A stretch of DNA of 64,000 bases from assembly GCF_900156645.1 (NCBI RefSeq), contig NZ_FTOC01000001.1, positions 62,001 through 126,000 on the forward strand, read 5' to 3'. This stretch comes from Salimicrobium flavidum (GTDB lineage: Bacteria; Bacillota; Bacilli; Bacillales; Halobacillaceae). The notes beneath the pieces are model-generated. The model saw nothing but the letters and a program-made list of their open reading frames with translations, had not been told where the DNA came from and ran no database searches. Positions 20,244 through 30,625 of this stretch are shown here, one piece after another (the first letter of the stretch is position 1; every line of letters begins with the position of its first letter). Made by a program: the position numbers and the translations under genes.

Positions 20244-20267
20244 GAGAAGCAGTGGCAGGTGGTGGTT

Positions 20268-21011
20268 TTGTTAGAGAAAGTAGAAGGCCTGATCATACGG
20301 ACCAGAGATTATGGGGAAACTCATAAAATCGTTACTCTATGGACAAGGGAAAAAGGAAAGATAAGTGTAGTTGCACGTGGAGCGAAGAAGCCTAAAAGTA
20401 GAATGAGTTCTGTAACGCAACCGTTCATTTATGGGAATTTCCTGATTTATATGGGCAAAGGTATGGGGTCGATGTCTCAAGGAGAAGTCATCGATTCTTT
20501 TCGTTCGGTAAGGGAAGACATAATGAAAGCTGGGTATAGTTCTTTTGCGTGTGAGCTTGCTGATAAATTAGTGGATGAAAAGGAACCGGATCCGTTCCTG
20601 TTTCAGCAATTATTGACCACAATCACTTATATAGATGAAGGCCGGGATCCTGATATCGTAACCATGATATTCGAGTTGAAAATATATCAAAAAGCAGGAT
20701 TTGCTCCTATTCTTTCCAGGTGCATCAATTGTGGAAACAAGGAGGGGCCGTATGCATTTTCTGTTGCGGAAGGTGGTTACCTCTGTCAGCGTTGTAAGTA
20801 CATCGATCCTGATTGTTATCTGCTGTCTGAAAAATTCAGCAGGCTTCTGCCGCTCCTTGCTGAAATGGATGTCAAAAGACTCGGGAATGTATCTATGAAG
20901 GAAGAAAACAAAAAGAAACTCCGTTCTCTTCTGGATAACTATTACGAGCAGTATGGCGGATATTTTTTGAAATCGCGCAAATTTCTAAAGCAAATGGATA
21001 AGTATTATTGA
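20268..21011 (+). CDS. recO: DNA repair protein RecO
   Basis: 247 residues. The N-terminal OB fold (LEKVEGLIIRTRDYGETHK, VVARGAKKPKSRM) is followed by a helical domain and a four-cysteine zinc site (CINCGN ... CQRCK). RecO loads RecA on SSB-coated DNA in the RecFOR pathway. The start is TTG 20268, which gives the conserved N-terminus and lies after AGGTGGTGG. GTG codons slightly upstream are in frame but lie inside that ribosome binding site. The -35 box for the next transcript overlaps the stop codon. Confidence 0.93.
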   Translation: MLEKVEGLIIRTRDYGETHKIVTLWTREKGKISVVARGAKKPKSRMSSVTQPFIYGNFLIYMGKGMGSMSQGEVIDSFRSVREDIMKAGYSSFACELADKLVDEKEPDPFLFQQLLTTITYIDEGRDPDIVTMIFELKIYQKAGFAPILSRCINCGNKEGPYAFSVAEGGYLCQRCKYIDPDCYLLSEKFSRLLPLLAEMDVKRLGNVSMKEENKKKLRSLLDNYYEQYGGYFLKSRKFLKQMDKYY

Positions 21012-21037
21012 CAACAGAAGTGTAAGTTAGGTATGCT
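21008..21037 (+). promoter_or_regulatory. Promoter of the T-box glyQS transcript
   Basis: TTGACA (21008-21013), 18 bp, TATGCT (21032-21037). The -35 overlaps the recO stop codon. Confidence 0.65.
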
Positions 21038-21044
21038 TTCATAT

Positions 21045-21258
21045 ATAAATACACGTTGCGTGGAAGGGAAGTAGTACCCGGGAGAAGAAATGAACAGCGA
21101 GTCTGTGAAGGTGTGAGACAGACCATTTCTTATGGGGAAGGCAGTCCGGAGCAATTTTTGAAAGTGGTCGATACATTATCTGTATCGGCAAGTAGGGTGG
21201 AACCGCGGAAATCCCGTCCCTATGTCTTCAGGAGACATAGGGACGGGATTTTTTTGCC
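21045..21258 (+). promoter_or_regulatory. T-box riboswitch (glycine tRNA sensing) with terminator
   Basis: The T-box core AGGGTGGAACCGCG is at 21194-21207. It is followed by a strong terminator (ATCCCGTCCCTATGTC with GACATAGGGACGGGAT, then T7, about 21209-21257) that is mutually exclusive with an antiterminator containing the core. A GGC triplet at 21140-21142 in an AAGGCAGTCC context is the probable glycine specifier. Uncharged tRNA-Gly would favour readthrough into glyQS. Confidence 0.93.
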
Positions 21259-21363
21259 GTTGCAATGATAAGAAAACAATGTATTGCAAATGGTCGCTGG
21301 AGCTCGGCATCTCTTCAGGAGAGGAAAAACGGGTTTTCTTTATGAATAACGGGAGGTAATTAT

Positions 21364-22248
21364 ATGGATATTCAAACAATGATATTAACCTTACAGAAAC
21401 ATTGGTCTGATCAGGGTTGTATTTTAATGCAAGCGTATGATACTGAGAAGGGTGCAGGTACAATGTCACCTATGACTCTGCTGAGAAGTCTCGGTCCGGA
21501 ACCTTGGAATGTGGCTTACGTAGAACCATCGCGTCGTCCTGCAGATGGAAGGTACGGTGAGAACCCGAACCGTCTTTATCAGCACCATCAGTTTCAAGTG
21601 ATAATGAAACCATCTCCTGATGATATTCAGGAAATCTATCTCCAATCATTAGAGGCTCTCGGTATCGATCCGAAACAGCATGATATACGGTTCGTGGAAG
21701 ACAACTGGGAAAATCCTACACTCGGAGCCGCAGGACTCGGATGGGAAGTATGGCTTGATGGTATGGAAATCACTCAATTCACATATTTTCAGCAGATCGG
21801 AGGACTGGAAGCGAAACCGGTCTCGGCTGAGATCACGTATGGCATCGAGCGTTTAGCCTCCTATATACAGGACAAAGAGAATGTGTTCGACCTTGAATGG
21901 ACGAACGGGGTCACGGTGGGAGATATTTTTTCTCAGCCGGAATACGAACATTCTGTCTACACGTTCGAGGAATCCGATGAAAAAATGCTGTTCGACCTAT
22001 TCACGACTTACGAAAAAGAAGCGGAAAAACTTATGGAGAAAGACCTTGTATTTCCGGCATATGACTATGTATTGAAATGTTCCCACACCTTCAACCTGCT
22101 CGATGCCAAAGGGGTCATCTCTGTGACTGAACGTACCGGTTATATTGGAAGGGTGAGAAACCTTGCAAGAAAAATTGCAAAAACATACGTCGAAAAGCGG
22201 GAAGAACTAGGCTTTCCTATGTTGAAGGAGGAATCAGCTCATGAGTAA
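21364..22248 (+). CDS. glyQ: Glycyl-tRNA synthetase alpha subunit
   Basis: 294 residues. The catalytic class II aminoacyl-tRNA synthetase subunit shows [17 protein letters not shown], the motif 2 region [21 protein letters not shown] and YGIERLASY. It acts as an alpha2beta2 enzyme with GlyS. This two-subunit form argues against Staphylococcaceae, which use a single-chain enzyme. It is controlled by the T-box leader and overlaps glyS by 8 bp. Confidence 0.98.
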   Translation: MDIQTMILTLQKHWSDQGCILMQAYDTEKGAGTMSPMTLLRSLGPEPWNVAYVEPSRRPADGRYGENPNRLYQHHQFQVIMKPSPDDIQEIYLQSLEALGIDPKQHDIRFVEDNWENPTLGAAGLGWEVWLDGMEITQFTYFQQIGGLEAKPVSAEITYGIERLASYIQDKENVFDLEWTNGVTVGDIFSQPEYEHSVYTFEESDEKMLFDLFTTYEKEAEKLMEKDLVFPAYDYVLKCSHTFNLLDAKGVISVTERTGYIGRVRNLARKIAKTYVEKREELGFPMLKEESAHE

Positions 22249-24322
22249 TCAGGCACTATTCGAAATAGGGTTGGAAGAGCTTCCGGCCAGATTTATCGGC
22301 GATGCCGAAACCCAGCTGGAGAAAAGGACCAAGGAGTGGCTTGAACAAAACAGACTCCCGGTTGAGAGGGTGAGTATCTATTCGACACCGAGGAGACTGG
22401 CGGTGCTGATAGAAGGATTGCCGGACAAACAACAAGATATAGAAGAAAAAGCAAAAGGGCCAGCGAAACATATAGCACTTGATGAAGAGGGTGAATGGTC
22501 CAAGGCTGCAGTCGGTTTTTCCCGGGGGCAGGGAAAAAGCGTGGAGGATATTTATTTTGAAGAAATAAAAGGGGTAGCATACGCCCACGTGGATAAATAT
22601 ATCGAAGGAGAAGCGACAAAGGATATTCTGAAAGGTTTTAAAGAAGTCATCCTTTCTCTTACCTTCCCTAAAAATATGCGGTGGGGGAATCGTTCTCTAA
22701 AATACGTACGACCTATCCGGTGGCTCATAGCTCTATTTGAAGAAGAAATCGTTCCTTTTGAAATAGAAGGGGTGGCGACCGGAAACAGAACGAACGGCCA
22801 TCGTTTTCTCGGAGAAGAAGTGCTTATTAGTCAGCCGTCCCGGTATGAATCGGAGCTTTTGAAGCAGTACGTGATTGCTGATCGTTCGAGGCGCAAGGAA
22901 GAAATCAGGGAACAATTGCAGCGGCTACAGAAAGAAAAAGGATGGGAGATCCATGAGGACGAGGAACTTCTCATGGAAGTCACGGACCTGGTGGAGTATC
23001 CGACTGTCTTCAGTGGAGCTTTTGATGAATCCTTCCTTACTGTACCTGAAGAGGCGCTTATTACCTCGATGAAAGAGCACCAGAGGTATTTTCCAGTGCA
23101 CTCTGAAAACAAACTGCTTCCTTACTTTGTAGGAGTAAGAAACGGAGACGATCAATTCATACGCAATGTGGCCAAAGGAAATGAAAAAGTGTTAAGAGCC
23201 AGACTCTCCGATGCCCAGTTCTTCTTCGAGGAGGATCAGAAGGTAAGTATCGAATCCAGATTGGAAAAACTGAAAAAAATCGTCTATCAGGAAGACCTTG
23301 GTACATTGGCTGAAAAAGTGGATCGAGTGGAAGATCTAGCTGTCTTTTTGAGTGACAAACTGGCCATTTCGAGCGATGAAAAAGCCAATGTTCAAAGAGC
23401 GGCCCATATTTCGAAGTTTGATCTCGTCACTCAAATGGTGGATGAATTCACAAATCTGCAAGGTCTCATGGGAGAAAAGTATGCCAAACTTTTCGGTGAG
23501 AACGATGAGGTGGCCACTGCTATGCGTGAACAGTACATGCCGAAACAGGCGGGAAGCCCATCTCCTGAAACAACGGTAGGTTCATTGCTTAGTCTGGCAG
23601 AAAAGCTTGATACGATTGTCGGTACTATCTCCATCGGAAATCTTCCGACCGGCTCGCAGGATCCTTATGGTCTCCGCAGGCAGGCGCTCGGCGTACTGCA
23701 GATCATCGAAGATCGCCATTTCGTTCTCAGTCTTACTGAACTGCTTGATGAGGTGCTCGTTTATTATGAACAAAAAGGGCTCGGTACCGAAGATCGTCAA
23801 AAAATCCGGTCCGATGTTCATGAATTTTTCAACGCCAGAGCGGCTTACTTGTTAAAAAGGGATAATGTGGAGAACGATGTAGTGGAGGCTGTGCTCACTG
23901 AAGGGATAGGTTACTATTCGATCACCAAAGAAAAAGCCCACCTTCTTTCGGAGAAAAGAAATGAAGAATCCTTCCGCTACGTTCATGAAGCATTCGGGCG
24001 AGTGCTGAACATGTCAGGAAAAGCCGAGGGTTCCTCGGTAGATTCCTCCTTATTCATGAAGGAAGAAGAGACGAAGCTTTTCACGATGCATTTAGAAATT
24101 AAGAAGGAATTCTTCAAACAACTGGACCAGGGAGAGGTAGTCGAGTCTCTTCGGACGCTGAGTGATTTGGCAGAGCCTATCCACAATTTCTTCGAGAATA
24201 TCATGGTTATGACAGAGGACCGGGATATACGGTTGAACCGTCTCGCGCTGCTTAAAGATATTGCGGACACGATTTATACATTCGCTGATTTCAACGCTGT
24301 CCAATGGAAGCAGCAAAATTGA
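22241..24322 (+). CDS. glyS: Glycyl-tRNA synthetase beta subunit
   Basis: 693 residues, starting [18 protein letters not shown], the typical beta-subunit N-terminus. It contains FPKNMRWG, the HD-like region and a C-terminal anticodon-binding-like domain. It binds and positions tRNA-Gly for the alpha subunit. The start overlaps the glyQ end, so the two are translationally coupled. Confidence 0.98.
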   Translation: MSNQALFEIGLEELPARFIGDAETQLEKRTKEWLEQNRLPVERVSIYSTPRRLAVLIEGLPDKQQDIEEKAKGPAKHIALDEEGEWSKAAVGFSRGQGKSVEDIYFEEIKGVAYAHVDKYIEGEATKDILKGFKEVILSLTFPKNMRWGNRSLKYVRPIRWLIALFEEEIVPFEIEGVATGNRTNGHRFLGEEVLISQPSRYESELLKQYVIADRSRRKEEIREQLQRLQKEKGWEIHEDEELLMEVTDLVEYPTVFSGAFDESFLTVPEEALITSMKEHQRYFPVHSENKLLPYFVGVRNGDDQFIRNVAKGNEKVLRARLSDAQFFFEEDQKVSIESRLEKLKKIVYQEDLGTLAEKVDRVEDLAVFLSDKLAISSDEKANVQRAAHISKFDLVTQMVDEFTNLQGLMGEKYAKLFGENDEVATAMREQYMPKQAGSPSPETTVGSLLSLAEKLDTIVGTISIGNLPTGSQDPYGLRRQALGVLQIIEDRHFVLSLTELLDEVLVYYEQKGLGTEDRQKIRSDVHEFFNARAAYLLKRDNVENDVVEAVLTEGIGYYSITKEKAHLLSEKRNEESFRYVHEAFGRVLNMSGKAEGSSVDSSLFMKEEETKLFTMHLEIKKEFFKQLDQGEVVESLRTLSDLAEPIHNFFENIMVMTEDRDIRLNRLALLKDIADTIYTFADFNAVQWKQQN

Positions 24323-24406
24323 GGTCCCCATTCTTTCCCTTTCTCTTTTAATTCATATATAATAGTGAAGAATGGTATGTCATAGTTAGGTAAGGGTGGT
24401 AAAAGT

Positions 24407-25036
24407 ATGGAACTGTCCGAACGACAAGAACGTATAATTGAAATCGTGAAGGAACAGGGACCGATTACCGGTGAAAATATCGCTGATCAACTCGGCCTTA
24501 CGAGAGCGACTCTTCGTCCTGATTTGGCAATTTTGACGATGGCAGGTTATCTTGATGCCAGACCTAGAGTGGGGTATTTCTTTACCGGAAAGACCGGCAC
24601 GGAATTACTTACGGAGAAATTGAAAAAATTCAAAGTTGGGGAATTTCAGTCTGTTCCTATTGTAGTGGACGAAAATGTATCTGCTTATGATGCAGTGATC
24701 AATATGTTCTTAGAAGATGTAGGGACTATTTTTGTGACGGATGAAAACGCCAAACTAACAGGTATCCTCTCCAGAAAGGATCTGTTACGGGCGAGCATCG
24801 GTAACCAGGATCTCTCTGCAGTACCTGTGCATATAATCATGACGCGTATGCCGAATATCGCTTATTGTTCTGCAGAAGACCTGTTGCTGGATGCGGCTCA
24901 GATTTTGATCGAGCGTCAGATTGACGGTCTTCCTGTAGTTGAAGAAAAAGAGGATGGCTTGGAAGTGATCGGCAGGCTGACGAAGACTAATATCGCGAAG
25001 GCCCTGGTTGAACTGGGAAGAGATGAACATCTGTAA
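24407..25036 (+). CDS. ccpN: Transcriptional repressor CcpN
   Basis: 209 residues. The N-terminal helix-turn-helix (about 1-60; [19 protein letters not shown]) is followed by two CBS domains (about 78-200; [44 protein letters not shown]). CcpN represses gluconeogenic genes under glycolytic conditions in B. subtilis. It lies directly before ppsR, as in Bacillus, and an AT-rich -10 (TATAAT at 24358-24363) precedes it. Confidence 0.93.
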   Translation: MELSERQERIIEIVKEQGPITGENIADQLGLTRATLRPDLAILTMAGYLDARPRVGYFFTGKTGTELLTEKLKKFKVGEFQSVPIVVDENVSAYDAVINMFLEDVGTIFVTDENAKLTGILSRKDLLRASIGNQDLSAVPVHIIMTRMPNIAYCSAEDLLLDAAQILIERQIDGLPVVEEKEDGLEVIGRLTKTNIAKALVELGRDEHL

Positions 25037-25062
25037 TTATTGGAAAACGGGGAGGAGATAGT

Positions 25063-25875
25063 ATGATAAAACCGTTCGTATATATTATGTCCGACTCCGT
25101 CGGTGAAACAGCAGAACTGGTTGTGAAAGCGGCATTAAGTCAGTTCAACGACGGACCTTTCGACGTTCAGAGAATCCCGTATATCGAGGATAAATCTATT
25201 ATAGATGATACGATTGCACAGGCGAGGGAGCATGATGCCTTGATAGGTTTCACACTTGTTTCTCCGGAATTAAGAAAGTATCTGTCTTACAGAGCAGTGG
25301 AAGAAGGAGTCGAATGTGTAGATATTATGGGACCGATGATGGACTCCATGGAGAGACATTTCGGAACGACCCCGAGGCTTGAAGCGGGACTCGTCCATAA
25401 ACTCGATGAAGACTATTTCAAGCGAGTAGAGGCTATTGAGTTCGCCGTGCGTTATGATGATGGACGGGACCCGAGAGGTATCAAAAAAGCCGATATAGTA
25501 TTGATAGGTGTTTCCAGAACTTCCAAAACACCGCTTTCCCAATACCTTGCTCATAAACGACTCAAAGTGGCGAACGTTCCGATCGTCCCTGAGGTGAAAC
25601 CTCCCCAGGAATTGTTCGAAGTGGACCCAAGAAGGTGCATCGGTCTGAAAATAACTCCTGAAAAGCTCAATGACATCCGAAAAGAGCGGCTGAAGGCTTT
25701 AGGGCTTGGCGATGAAGCAAGTTACGCCAACCTTCAACGTATAGAACAGGAAATCTCATATTTTGAAAATATCGTAGATGATATAGGTTGTGAAGTCATC
25801 GATGTTTCTCATAAAGCTGTTGAAGAGACGGCGAATATGATTATTCATACCTTACGCACGAACAATGAAAAATGA
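25063..25875 (+). CDS. ppsR: Pyruvate, phosphate dikinase / PEP synthase regulatory protein (DUF299)
   Basis: 270 residues. [14 protein letters not shown] opens the protein and a P-loop-like motif [14 protein letters not shown] lies at about 147-160. The family is a bifunctional kinase/pyrophosphorylase that switches PPDK or PEP synthase off and on by threonine phosphorylation. It is 26 bp after ccpN, the regulator of gluconeogenesis, as in B. subtilis (yqfL), so the pair controls carbon flow at the PEP node. Confidence 0.93.
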   Translation: MIKPFVYIMSDSVGETAELVVKAALSQFNDGPFDVQRIPYIEDKSIIDDTIAQAREHDALIGFTLVSPELRKYLSYRAVEEGVECVDIMGPMMDSMERHFGTTPRLEAGLVHKLDEDYFKRVEAIEFAVRYDDGRDPRGIKKADIVLIGVSRTSKTPLSQYLAHKRLKVANVPIVPEVKPPQELFEVDPRRCIGLKITPEKLNDIRKERLKALGLGDEASYANLQRIEQEISYFENIVDDIGCEVIDVSHKAVEETANMIIHTLRTNNEK

Positions 25876-25905
25876 AAAGTCGCGCTGAATAAGCGCGACT
25901 TTTTC
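25874..25905 (+). terminator. Terminator of ccpN-ppsR
   Basis: AAAAGTCGCGC pairs with GCGCGACTTTT around a 7-nt loop and is followed by T. Confidence 0.9.
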
Positions 25906-26042
25906 AAGGATGAAAACAAATCAATGGCAATTCACTTATAAATGTTCTATACTATAACGTTGAGACTGAATGTAGTCTTTTCTGAAAAATAAAACATTCA
26001 TAAGAAAGAAGGAATTTGATCAGTTCTGTAGAAACTAGAATT

Positions 26043-26498
26043 ATGACGAAAAATACGATAGTAATATGGGTGGATGCAGATAGTTGCCCAGTCAAAGAAG
26101 AGATTGAATCGGTGAAAACTCAAAAATCCGCAGTAGTACGATACATTGCCAGTTACGATCATTATACACTGGATCATGACCGGGACTGGACATTTGTAGA
26201 AAAGGGTCAGGATGCGGTGGATTTCTATATTCTTAATAATGTCACAAAAGGTGATGCGGTAATTACTCAGGATCTATCGCTTGCTTCTCTGCTTTTAGAG
26301 AGAGGGGTTTACGTAATAACACCTAGAGGTAAACAGATTAAAAGTTACGAAATAGAATCGATTATGCATTCGAAGTATATAAGAATGAAAGAAAAAAGAC
26401 AGGGCAGGTATGGAAAAGGTCCTTCTGCATTAACAAAGCAGGATCGTCTGTTATTCAAAGAAAAATTTTCGGATTTATTGGACGAGCTTTTATCTTAA
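26043..26498 (+). CDS. yqxD: YaiI/YqxD family protein (UPF0178, DUF188)
   Basis: 151 residues from ATG 26043, starting near IVIWVDADSCPVKEEI, the family signature, followed by DAVDFYILNNVTKGDAVITQDLSLA and GKGPSALTKQDR. The acidic residues and PIN-like pattern suggest a nuclease fold, but no activity is established. The start is uncertain: the frame runs back to TTG 26016 right behind AAGAAGGAA, which is too close to be a normal site, while ATG 26043 has a weak one. It lies before dnaG, as in Bacillus. Confidence 0.88.
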   Translation: MTKNTIVIWVDADSCPVKEEIESVKTQKSAVVRYIASYDHYTLDHDRDWTFVEKGQDAVDFYILNNVTKGDAVITQDLSLASLLLERGVYVITPRGKQIKSYEIESIMHSKYIRMKEKRQGRYGKGPSALTKQDRLLFKEKFSDLLDELLS

Positions 26499-26526
26499 AC
26501 TAATCTGAAGAATGCTGGTGATAGAA

Positions 26527-28341
26527 ATGGCTGGACACATTCCGGAAGAAACCGTTGAAGAAGTCCGTAAGACCTCAGATATCGTGGACGTTATCGGGGA
26601 ACACGTCCAATTGAAAAAACAGGGGCGGAATTATTTCGGCCTTTGTCCTTTTCATGGGGAGAGCACTCCGTCATTTTCAGTTTCTCCTGAAAAACAGATT
26701 TTTCACTGTTTCGGTTGCGGAAAAGGCGGAAATGTATTTACGTTTCTTATGGATAAAGAAGGTTGGACATTTATTCAGGCTGTTGAAGAACTGGCAGAAA
26801 AAAACAGCATTTCACTGCCGGAAGAAAAAAGATCCGCATCTGTAAATGAGGATGACGGTTCTCAAAGAGTGCTTGAAGCCCATCAATGGCTCGCGAAGTT
26901 ATATCATCATTTATTGGTGAATACGACGGAAGGTAAGGACGCGCTCGATTATTTGACAGAACGCGGATTTACGAGAGAAACCATCGATACCTTCCAGATG
27001 GGATATGCTCCTGATAAACCGGGGGTTGTGGCTACTTTCCTTGAAAAGAAAGGCTTTCATCCTCAGGAGATGGTGAAAGCGGGACTCCTGACAGCTACTG
27101 AAGGCGGAGATTATCTGGATCGATTCCGTGGAAGGATTATTTTCCCCTTACGGAACCATCTCGGAAAAACGGTAGCCTTTGCCGGAAGAACCCTCGGGGA
27201 AGGTCAACCGAAGTATTTGAACAGCCCGGAAACTTCTATTTTCCACAAAGGAAAATTGTTGTATAATTTTGATTTGGCTCGTGGATTCATCCGTAAACAG
27301 AGTACGATTGTTTTATTTGAAGGTTATGCTGATGTCATTTCTGCGTATCAGTCGGACATTAAAAATTCGATAGCTACAATGGGGACCTCTGTGACTCCGG
27401 CTCAGGCAGAGCTGATGAACCGATACGCTGAGAAAGTCATCATTTGCTACGACGGAGACCAGCCAGGTATTGAAGCTTCTGTCAAAACGGCAAAAGAACT
27501 GCAAAAGGCAGGCATACACGTTTATATAGCGAGAGTGCCGAATCAGCAGGACCCAGATGATTTTATTAAGGCAGAGGGTCCGGATAGGTTCAGACGTGAA
27601 GTCCTCGAGACAAGCGAACCGTTTGTAGGATACCTTATGAGGTATTACAGAAATCAATTCAACCTGCAATCCGAAGGAGATCGTTTCGATTATATAGAAA
27701 TGATACTGCGGGAGGTAGCTAAGTTAGAAAGAGCTGTAGAGCGGGAATACTATTTACAGGAACTCTCGAAAGAATTTTCCATATCGCTCGAGAGCCTCAA
27801 TGAAGAAATGGAAAAGTGGCGACCTAAGCAGAAGAGCCCGGGGGTGAAACAATCCCCACAGAGCACTGTTAAGAAAAATGATCCAACGTCTTCTGCTGGT
27901 AATAAACCGAGGCCCGCTTTCCATAATGCAGAGCGGAAACTACTCGCTTATATGATAAGAGATTCCTATATAGCTGAGATTGTGAAGGAAAATATATCTG
28001 CATCATTCAATATCGAAGATCATCAGATCATAGCTACTCATCTGTATGCCTATTACGAAGAAAATGATTCAGTGAATGTAAGTGAATTTCTGGAAACATT
28101 CGAAGAAGACCGCTTTAAGCATCTTGTAACAGATATAGCCTCGCTCTCTCTCTCACCTGAAGTACCTGAGAAAGAAATTGAAGACTATTTGTATCAGGTT
28201 AAAATGGAACATTGGAAAAAAGAGAATACGAATCATTTGAAAAAAGAAATGAAAGAAGTAGAAAAACAGGACCCGATCCGCGCTGCTGAAATTGCCATGC
28301 AGTTACTCAAGGAAAACAGGGAATGGAAAACCAGGAATTAG
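26527..28341 (+). CDS. dnaG: DNA primase
   Basis: 604 residues. The N-terminal CHC2 zinc domain (CPFHGESTPSFSVSP ... CFGCGKGG) is followed by the TOPRIM catalytic core (VLFEGYADVISAY, ICYDGDQPGIEA) and a C-terminal helicase-binding domain. It makes RNA primers for replication. ATG 26527 is preceded by GGTGATA. An in-frame ATG at 26512 lacks a ribosome binding site. It forms the macromolecular-synthesis operon with sigA. Confidence 0.97.
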   Translation: MAGHIPEETVEEVRKTSDIVDVIGEHVQLKKQGRNYFGLCPFHGESTPSFSVSPEKQIFHCFGCGKGGNVFTFLMDKEGWTFIQAVEELAEKNSISLPEEKRSASVNEDDGSQRVLEAHQWLAKLYHHLLVNTTEGKDALDYLTERGFTRETIDTFQMGYAPDKPGVVATFLEKKGFHPQEMVKAGLLTATEGGDYLDRFRGRIIFPLRNHLGKTVAFAGRTLGEGQPKYLNSPETSIFHKGKLLYNFDLARGFIRKQSTIVLFEGYADVISAYQSDIKNSIATMGTSVTPAQAELMNRYAEKVIICYDGDQPGIEASVKTAKELQKAGIHVYIARVPNQQDPDDFIKAEGPDRFRREVLETSEPFVGYLMRYYRNQFNLQSEGDRFDYIEMILREVAKLERAVEREYYLQELSKEFSISLESLNEEMEKWRPKQKSPGVKQSPQSTVKKNDPTSSAGNKPRPAFHNAERKLLAYMIRDSYIAEIVKENISASFNIEDHQIIATHLYAYYEENDSVNVSEFLETFEEDRFKHLVTDIASLSLSPEVPEKEIEDYLYQVKMEHWKKENTNHLKKEMKEVEKQDPIRAAEIAMQLLKENREWKTRN

Positions 28342-28371
28342 CTCGTTGATAAGTTGGAAGGAGGGGAACTT

Positions 28372-29499
28372 ATGGCTGAAAATAATCAGAAGCCAGCACG
28401 TACGAAAGATAATGAAAATGAAATGACCCTTGACCAGGCTAAAGAACAAGTAATGGAGATGGGGAAAAAACGTGGAGTTCTCGCATATGAAGAAGTAGCT
28501 GAGAAATTGTCTAGTTTTGAACTCGATTCCGATCAGATGGATGAGTTTTACGAAAAGTTGAATGAACAGGGTGTGGAAGTGATCGGTGATTCCGAGCGCG
28601 ACCCTAACATGCAACAATTGAACAAAGAAGAAGAGTTCGATCTTAACGACTTAAGTGTACCTCCAGGTGTAAAAATAAACGATCCGGTACGGATGTACCT
28701 TAAAGAAATCGGAAGAGTGAATCTCCTCGCTGCAAAAGATGAAATCAGTCTCGCTCATCGTATCGAAGAAGGGGACGAGTTTGCGAAAAGAGAACTTGCA
28801 GAAGCGAACCTTCGACTGGTAGTAAGCATTGCCAAACGTTACGTAGGGAGAGGGATGCTTTTCCTTGATTTGATTCAAGAAGGTAATATGGGTCTGATCA
28901 AAGCGGTCGAGAAGTTCGATTATCGGAAAGGTTTTAAATTCAGTACTTACGCGACCTGGTGGATTCGTCAGGCGATTACGAGAGCTATTGCCGACCAGGC
29001 AAGGACGATCCGTATCCCTGTCCATATGGTGGAGACGATCAATAAACTGATCCGTGTCCAGCGTCAACTTCTTCAGGACTTCGGAAGGGAACCGACGCCG
29101 GAAGAAATTGCTGAAGAGATGGAGCTTACACCGGATAAAGTTCGCGAAATTCTGAAAATAGCTCAGGAACCTGTTTCATTGGAAACGCCTATCGGGGAAG
29201 AGGATGACTCTCACCTTGGGGATTTCATCGAAGACCAGGAAGCTACCTCTCCTTCCGATCACGCAGCGTATGAGCTTCTTAAAGAACAACTTGAAGATGT
29301 TCTTGATACACTTACAGACCGTGAAGAGAACGTGTTACGTCTTAGATTCGGACTCGATGATGGAAGAACCCGTACACTAGAAGAAGTAGGGAAAGTGTTC
29401 GGAGTAACGAGAGAGAGAATTCGCCAAATCGAAGCTAAAGCACTTCGTAAATTAAGACATCCAAGCCGCAGTAAGCGTCTGAAAGATTTTATGGAATAA
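28372..29499 (+). CDS. sigA: RNA polymerase primary sigma factor SigA (RpoD)
   Basis: 375 residues. Region 1.1 is followed by region 1.2 ([16 protein letters not shown]), region 2 ([36 protein letters not shown]), region 3 and region 4 ([20 protein letters not shown]). It is the housekeeping sigma factor and directs transcription from the TTGACA/TATAAT promoters noted in this window. ATG 28372 follows AAGGAGGGG. An in-frame extension to 28354 is not needed. It lies 30 bp after dnaG. Confidence 0.98.
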   Translation: MAENNQKPARTKDNENEMTLDQAKEQVMEMGKKRGVLAYEEVAEKLSSFELDSDQMDEFYEKLNEQGVEVIGDSERDPNMQQLNKEEEFDLNDLSVPPGVKINDPVRMYLKEIGRVNLLAAKDEISLAHRIEEGDEFAKRELAEANLRLVVSIAKRYVGRGMLFLDLIQEGNMGLIKAVEKFDYRKGFKFSTYATWWIRQAITRAIADQARTIRIPVHMVETINKLIRVQRQLLQDFGREPTPEEIAEEMELTPDKVREILKIAQEPVSLETPIGEEDDSHLGDFIEDQEATSPSDHAAYELLKEQLEDVLDTLTDREENVLRLRFGLDDGRTRTLEEVGKVFGVTRERIRQIEAKALRKLRHPSRSKRLKDFME

Positions 29500-29512
29500 A
29501 GAGAAAATACCA

Positions 29513-29546
29513 GGTGTTTGGCGGTTTTTCAAAGCCGCTGAGCACC
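29513..29546 (+). other. Two-part hairpin downstream of sigA
   Basis: GGTGTT...AGCACC and GCGG...CCGC form one interrupted stem, without a following T-run. It could be a processing or stability element in the sigA 3' region rather than a terminator. Confidence 0.4.
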
Positions 29547-29574
29547 CCATTAATCTCTTGGAGGTCAATAGATA

Positions 29575-30102
29575 ATGGCAGAGGATAGGAAGAAAATAAT
29601 TGTTAACGAAATCCATTATTGGAAACAAAGCAAGCTATTGCCTGAAAAGTATTGTAACTTTCTTCTTGCCTTATATACAGAGGGCGAGGATTCGACTGAT
29701 TCACGAAATTCCTTATTTCAGGGAAAGATATGGAATATCACTTATTATTTTCTGAATTTCCTGATGCTTCCTTTTTCTTTTGTCGTTATTTATTTTACTG
29801 AAAACGATGTCATTTTGCAAACTGTTCTCTTGACGGTGTTTGTTCTTTTGTCGCTTCTTCAGCTTTGGTGGATATATAAGCAAAATGGAATGATACATAT
29901 ACCATTGAACGTTACGTTATTACTCGTTTTTCTATTGACTACGACTGTGGCATCTACTTATTTTGAAAATGTATATGTATTTCTGGTTTCCCTTCTGAAT
30001 ATTGCCGGGTGGTATTTTATTGGCTATCGTTCAAATATTTTCTATTTAAAAATAATCAGCCTTATCCTTGCGCTCGGCCTTATTCTATACATGCTTTTTT
30101 AA
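29575..30102 (+). CDS. Polytopic membrane protein of unknown function
   Basis: 175 residues. A short cytoplasmic N-terminus (1-50) contains WKQSKLLPEKYCNFLLALYTEG and is followed by about five to six hydrophobic helices (from about 52 to the end). The N-terminal segment resembles a motif I associate with uncharacterised Bacillales membrane proteins near sigA, but I cannot name a family with certainty. Ribosome binding site TTGGAGGTC precedes ATG 29575. It lies between sigA and the cytochrome gene cccA. Confidence 0.8.
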   Translation: MAEDRKKIIVNEIHYWKQSKLLPEKYCNFLLALYTEGEDSTDSRNSLFQGKIWNITYYFLNFLMLPFSFVVIYFTENDVILQTVLLTVFVLLSLLQLWWIYKQNGMIHIPLNVTLLLVFLLTTTVASTYFENVYVFLVSLLNIAGWYFIGYRSNIFYLKIISLILALGLILYMLF

Positions 30103-30207
30103 ATTTTGAACTTATGGTCTTTTCTAAATGGATGTTTTCGAGTAAAATAAACGTAGCTTGTACTATCATATGCAAGACGGGAATGTTACATAAGGAGGAA
30201 GTCTTAT

Positions 30208-30561
30208 ATGAAAAGAGCGTTAATACCTTTTGCAATGATTGCAATTATCGGTATTTTAACCATGATTGTAATCAGTAGTGTGGGGATGAACCAGGAACAG
30301 GCGATTGAAAGTGAAGAAGAAGGCGGCGGTGAAGAACAGACGGCAAGCGCCAATCCTGAAGAGATGTTCCAGAACTCCTGTGCCAGTTGCCATGGTGGCG
30401 ATTTGAGCGGAGGTGTCGGACCGAACCTTCAAGGTATTGGAGATCGACTATCTGTAGATGAAATCGTCAGTGTAATTGAAAATGGTAAAGGTCAAATGCC
30501 GGCCGGATTGTACACAGGTGAAGAAGCACAACAGGTCGCTGAATGGCTGGTGGAACAATAA
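30208..30561 (+). CDS. cccA: Membrane-bound cytochrome c550
   Basis: 117 residues. One N-terminal membrane anchor (about 5-27) is followed by an acidic linker and a class I cytochrome c domain, with the heme-binding CASCH motif at about residues 56-60 and the axial Met in GQMPAG. It is exposed on the outer face of the membrane and carries electrons in aerobic respiration. The AAGGAGGAAG ribosome binding site is strong. Placement near sigA is that of B. subtilis cccA. Confidence 0.93.
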   Translation: MKRALIPFAMIAIIGILTMIVISSVGMNQEQAIESEEEGGGEEQTASANPEEMFQNSCASCHGGDLSGGVGPNLQGIGDRLSVDEIVSVIENGKGQMPAGLYTGEEAQQVAEWLVEQ

Positions 30562-30625
30562 ATAGTAAGAAGTGAAAGCTTTCTGGATTCCAGGGAGCTT
30601 TTCTTTTTGAAAGGAGGAGCTGTCA

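Noticed and set aside
29513-29546. Terminator after sigA
   Set aside because: The hairpin is good but no T-run follows, so it is listed only as a stem-loop of unknown role.
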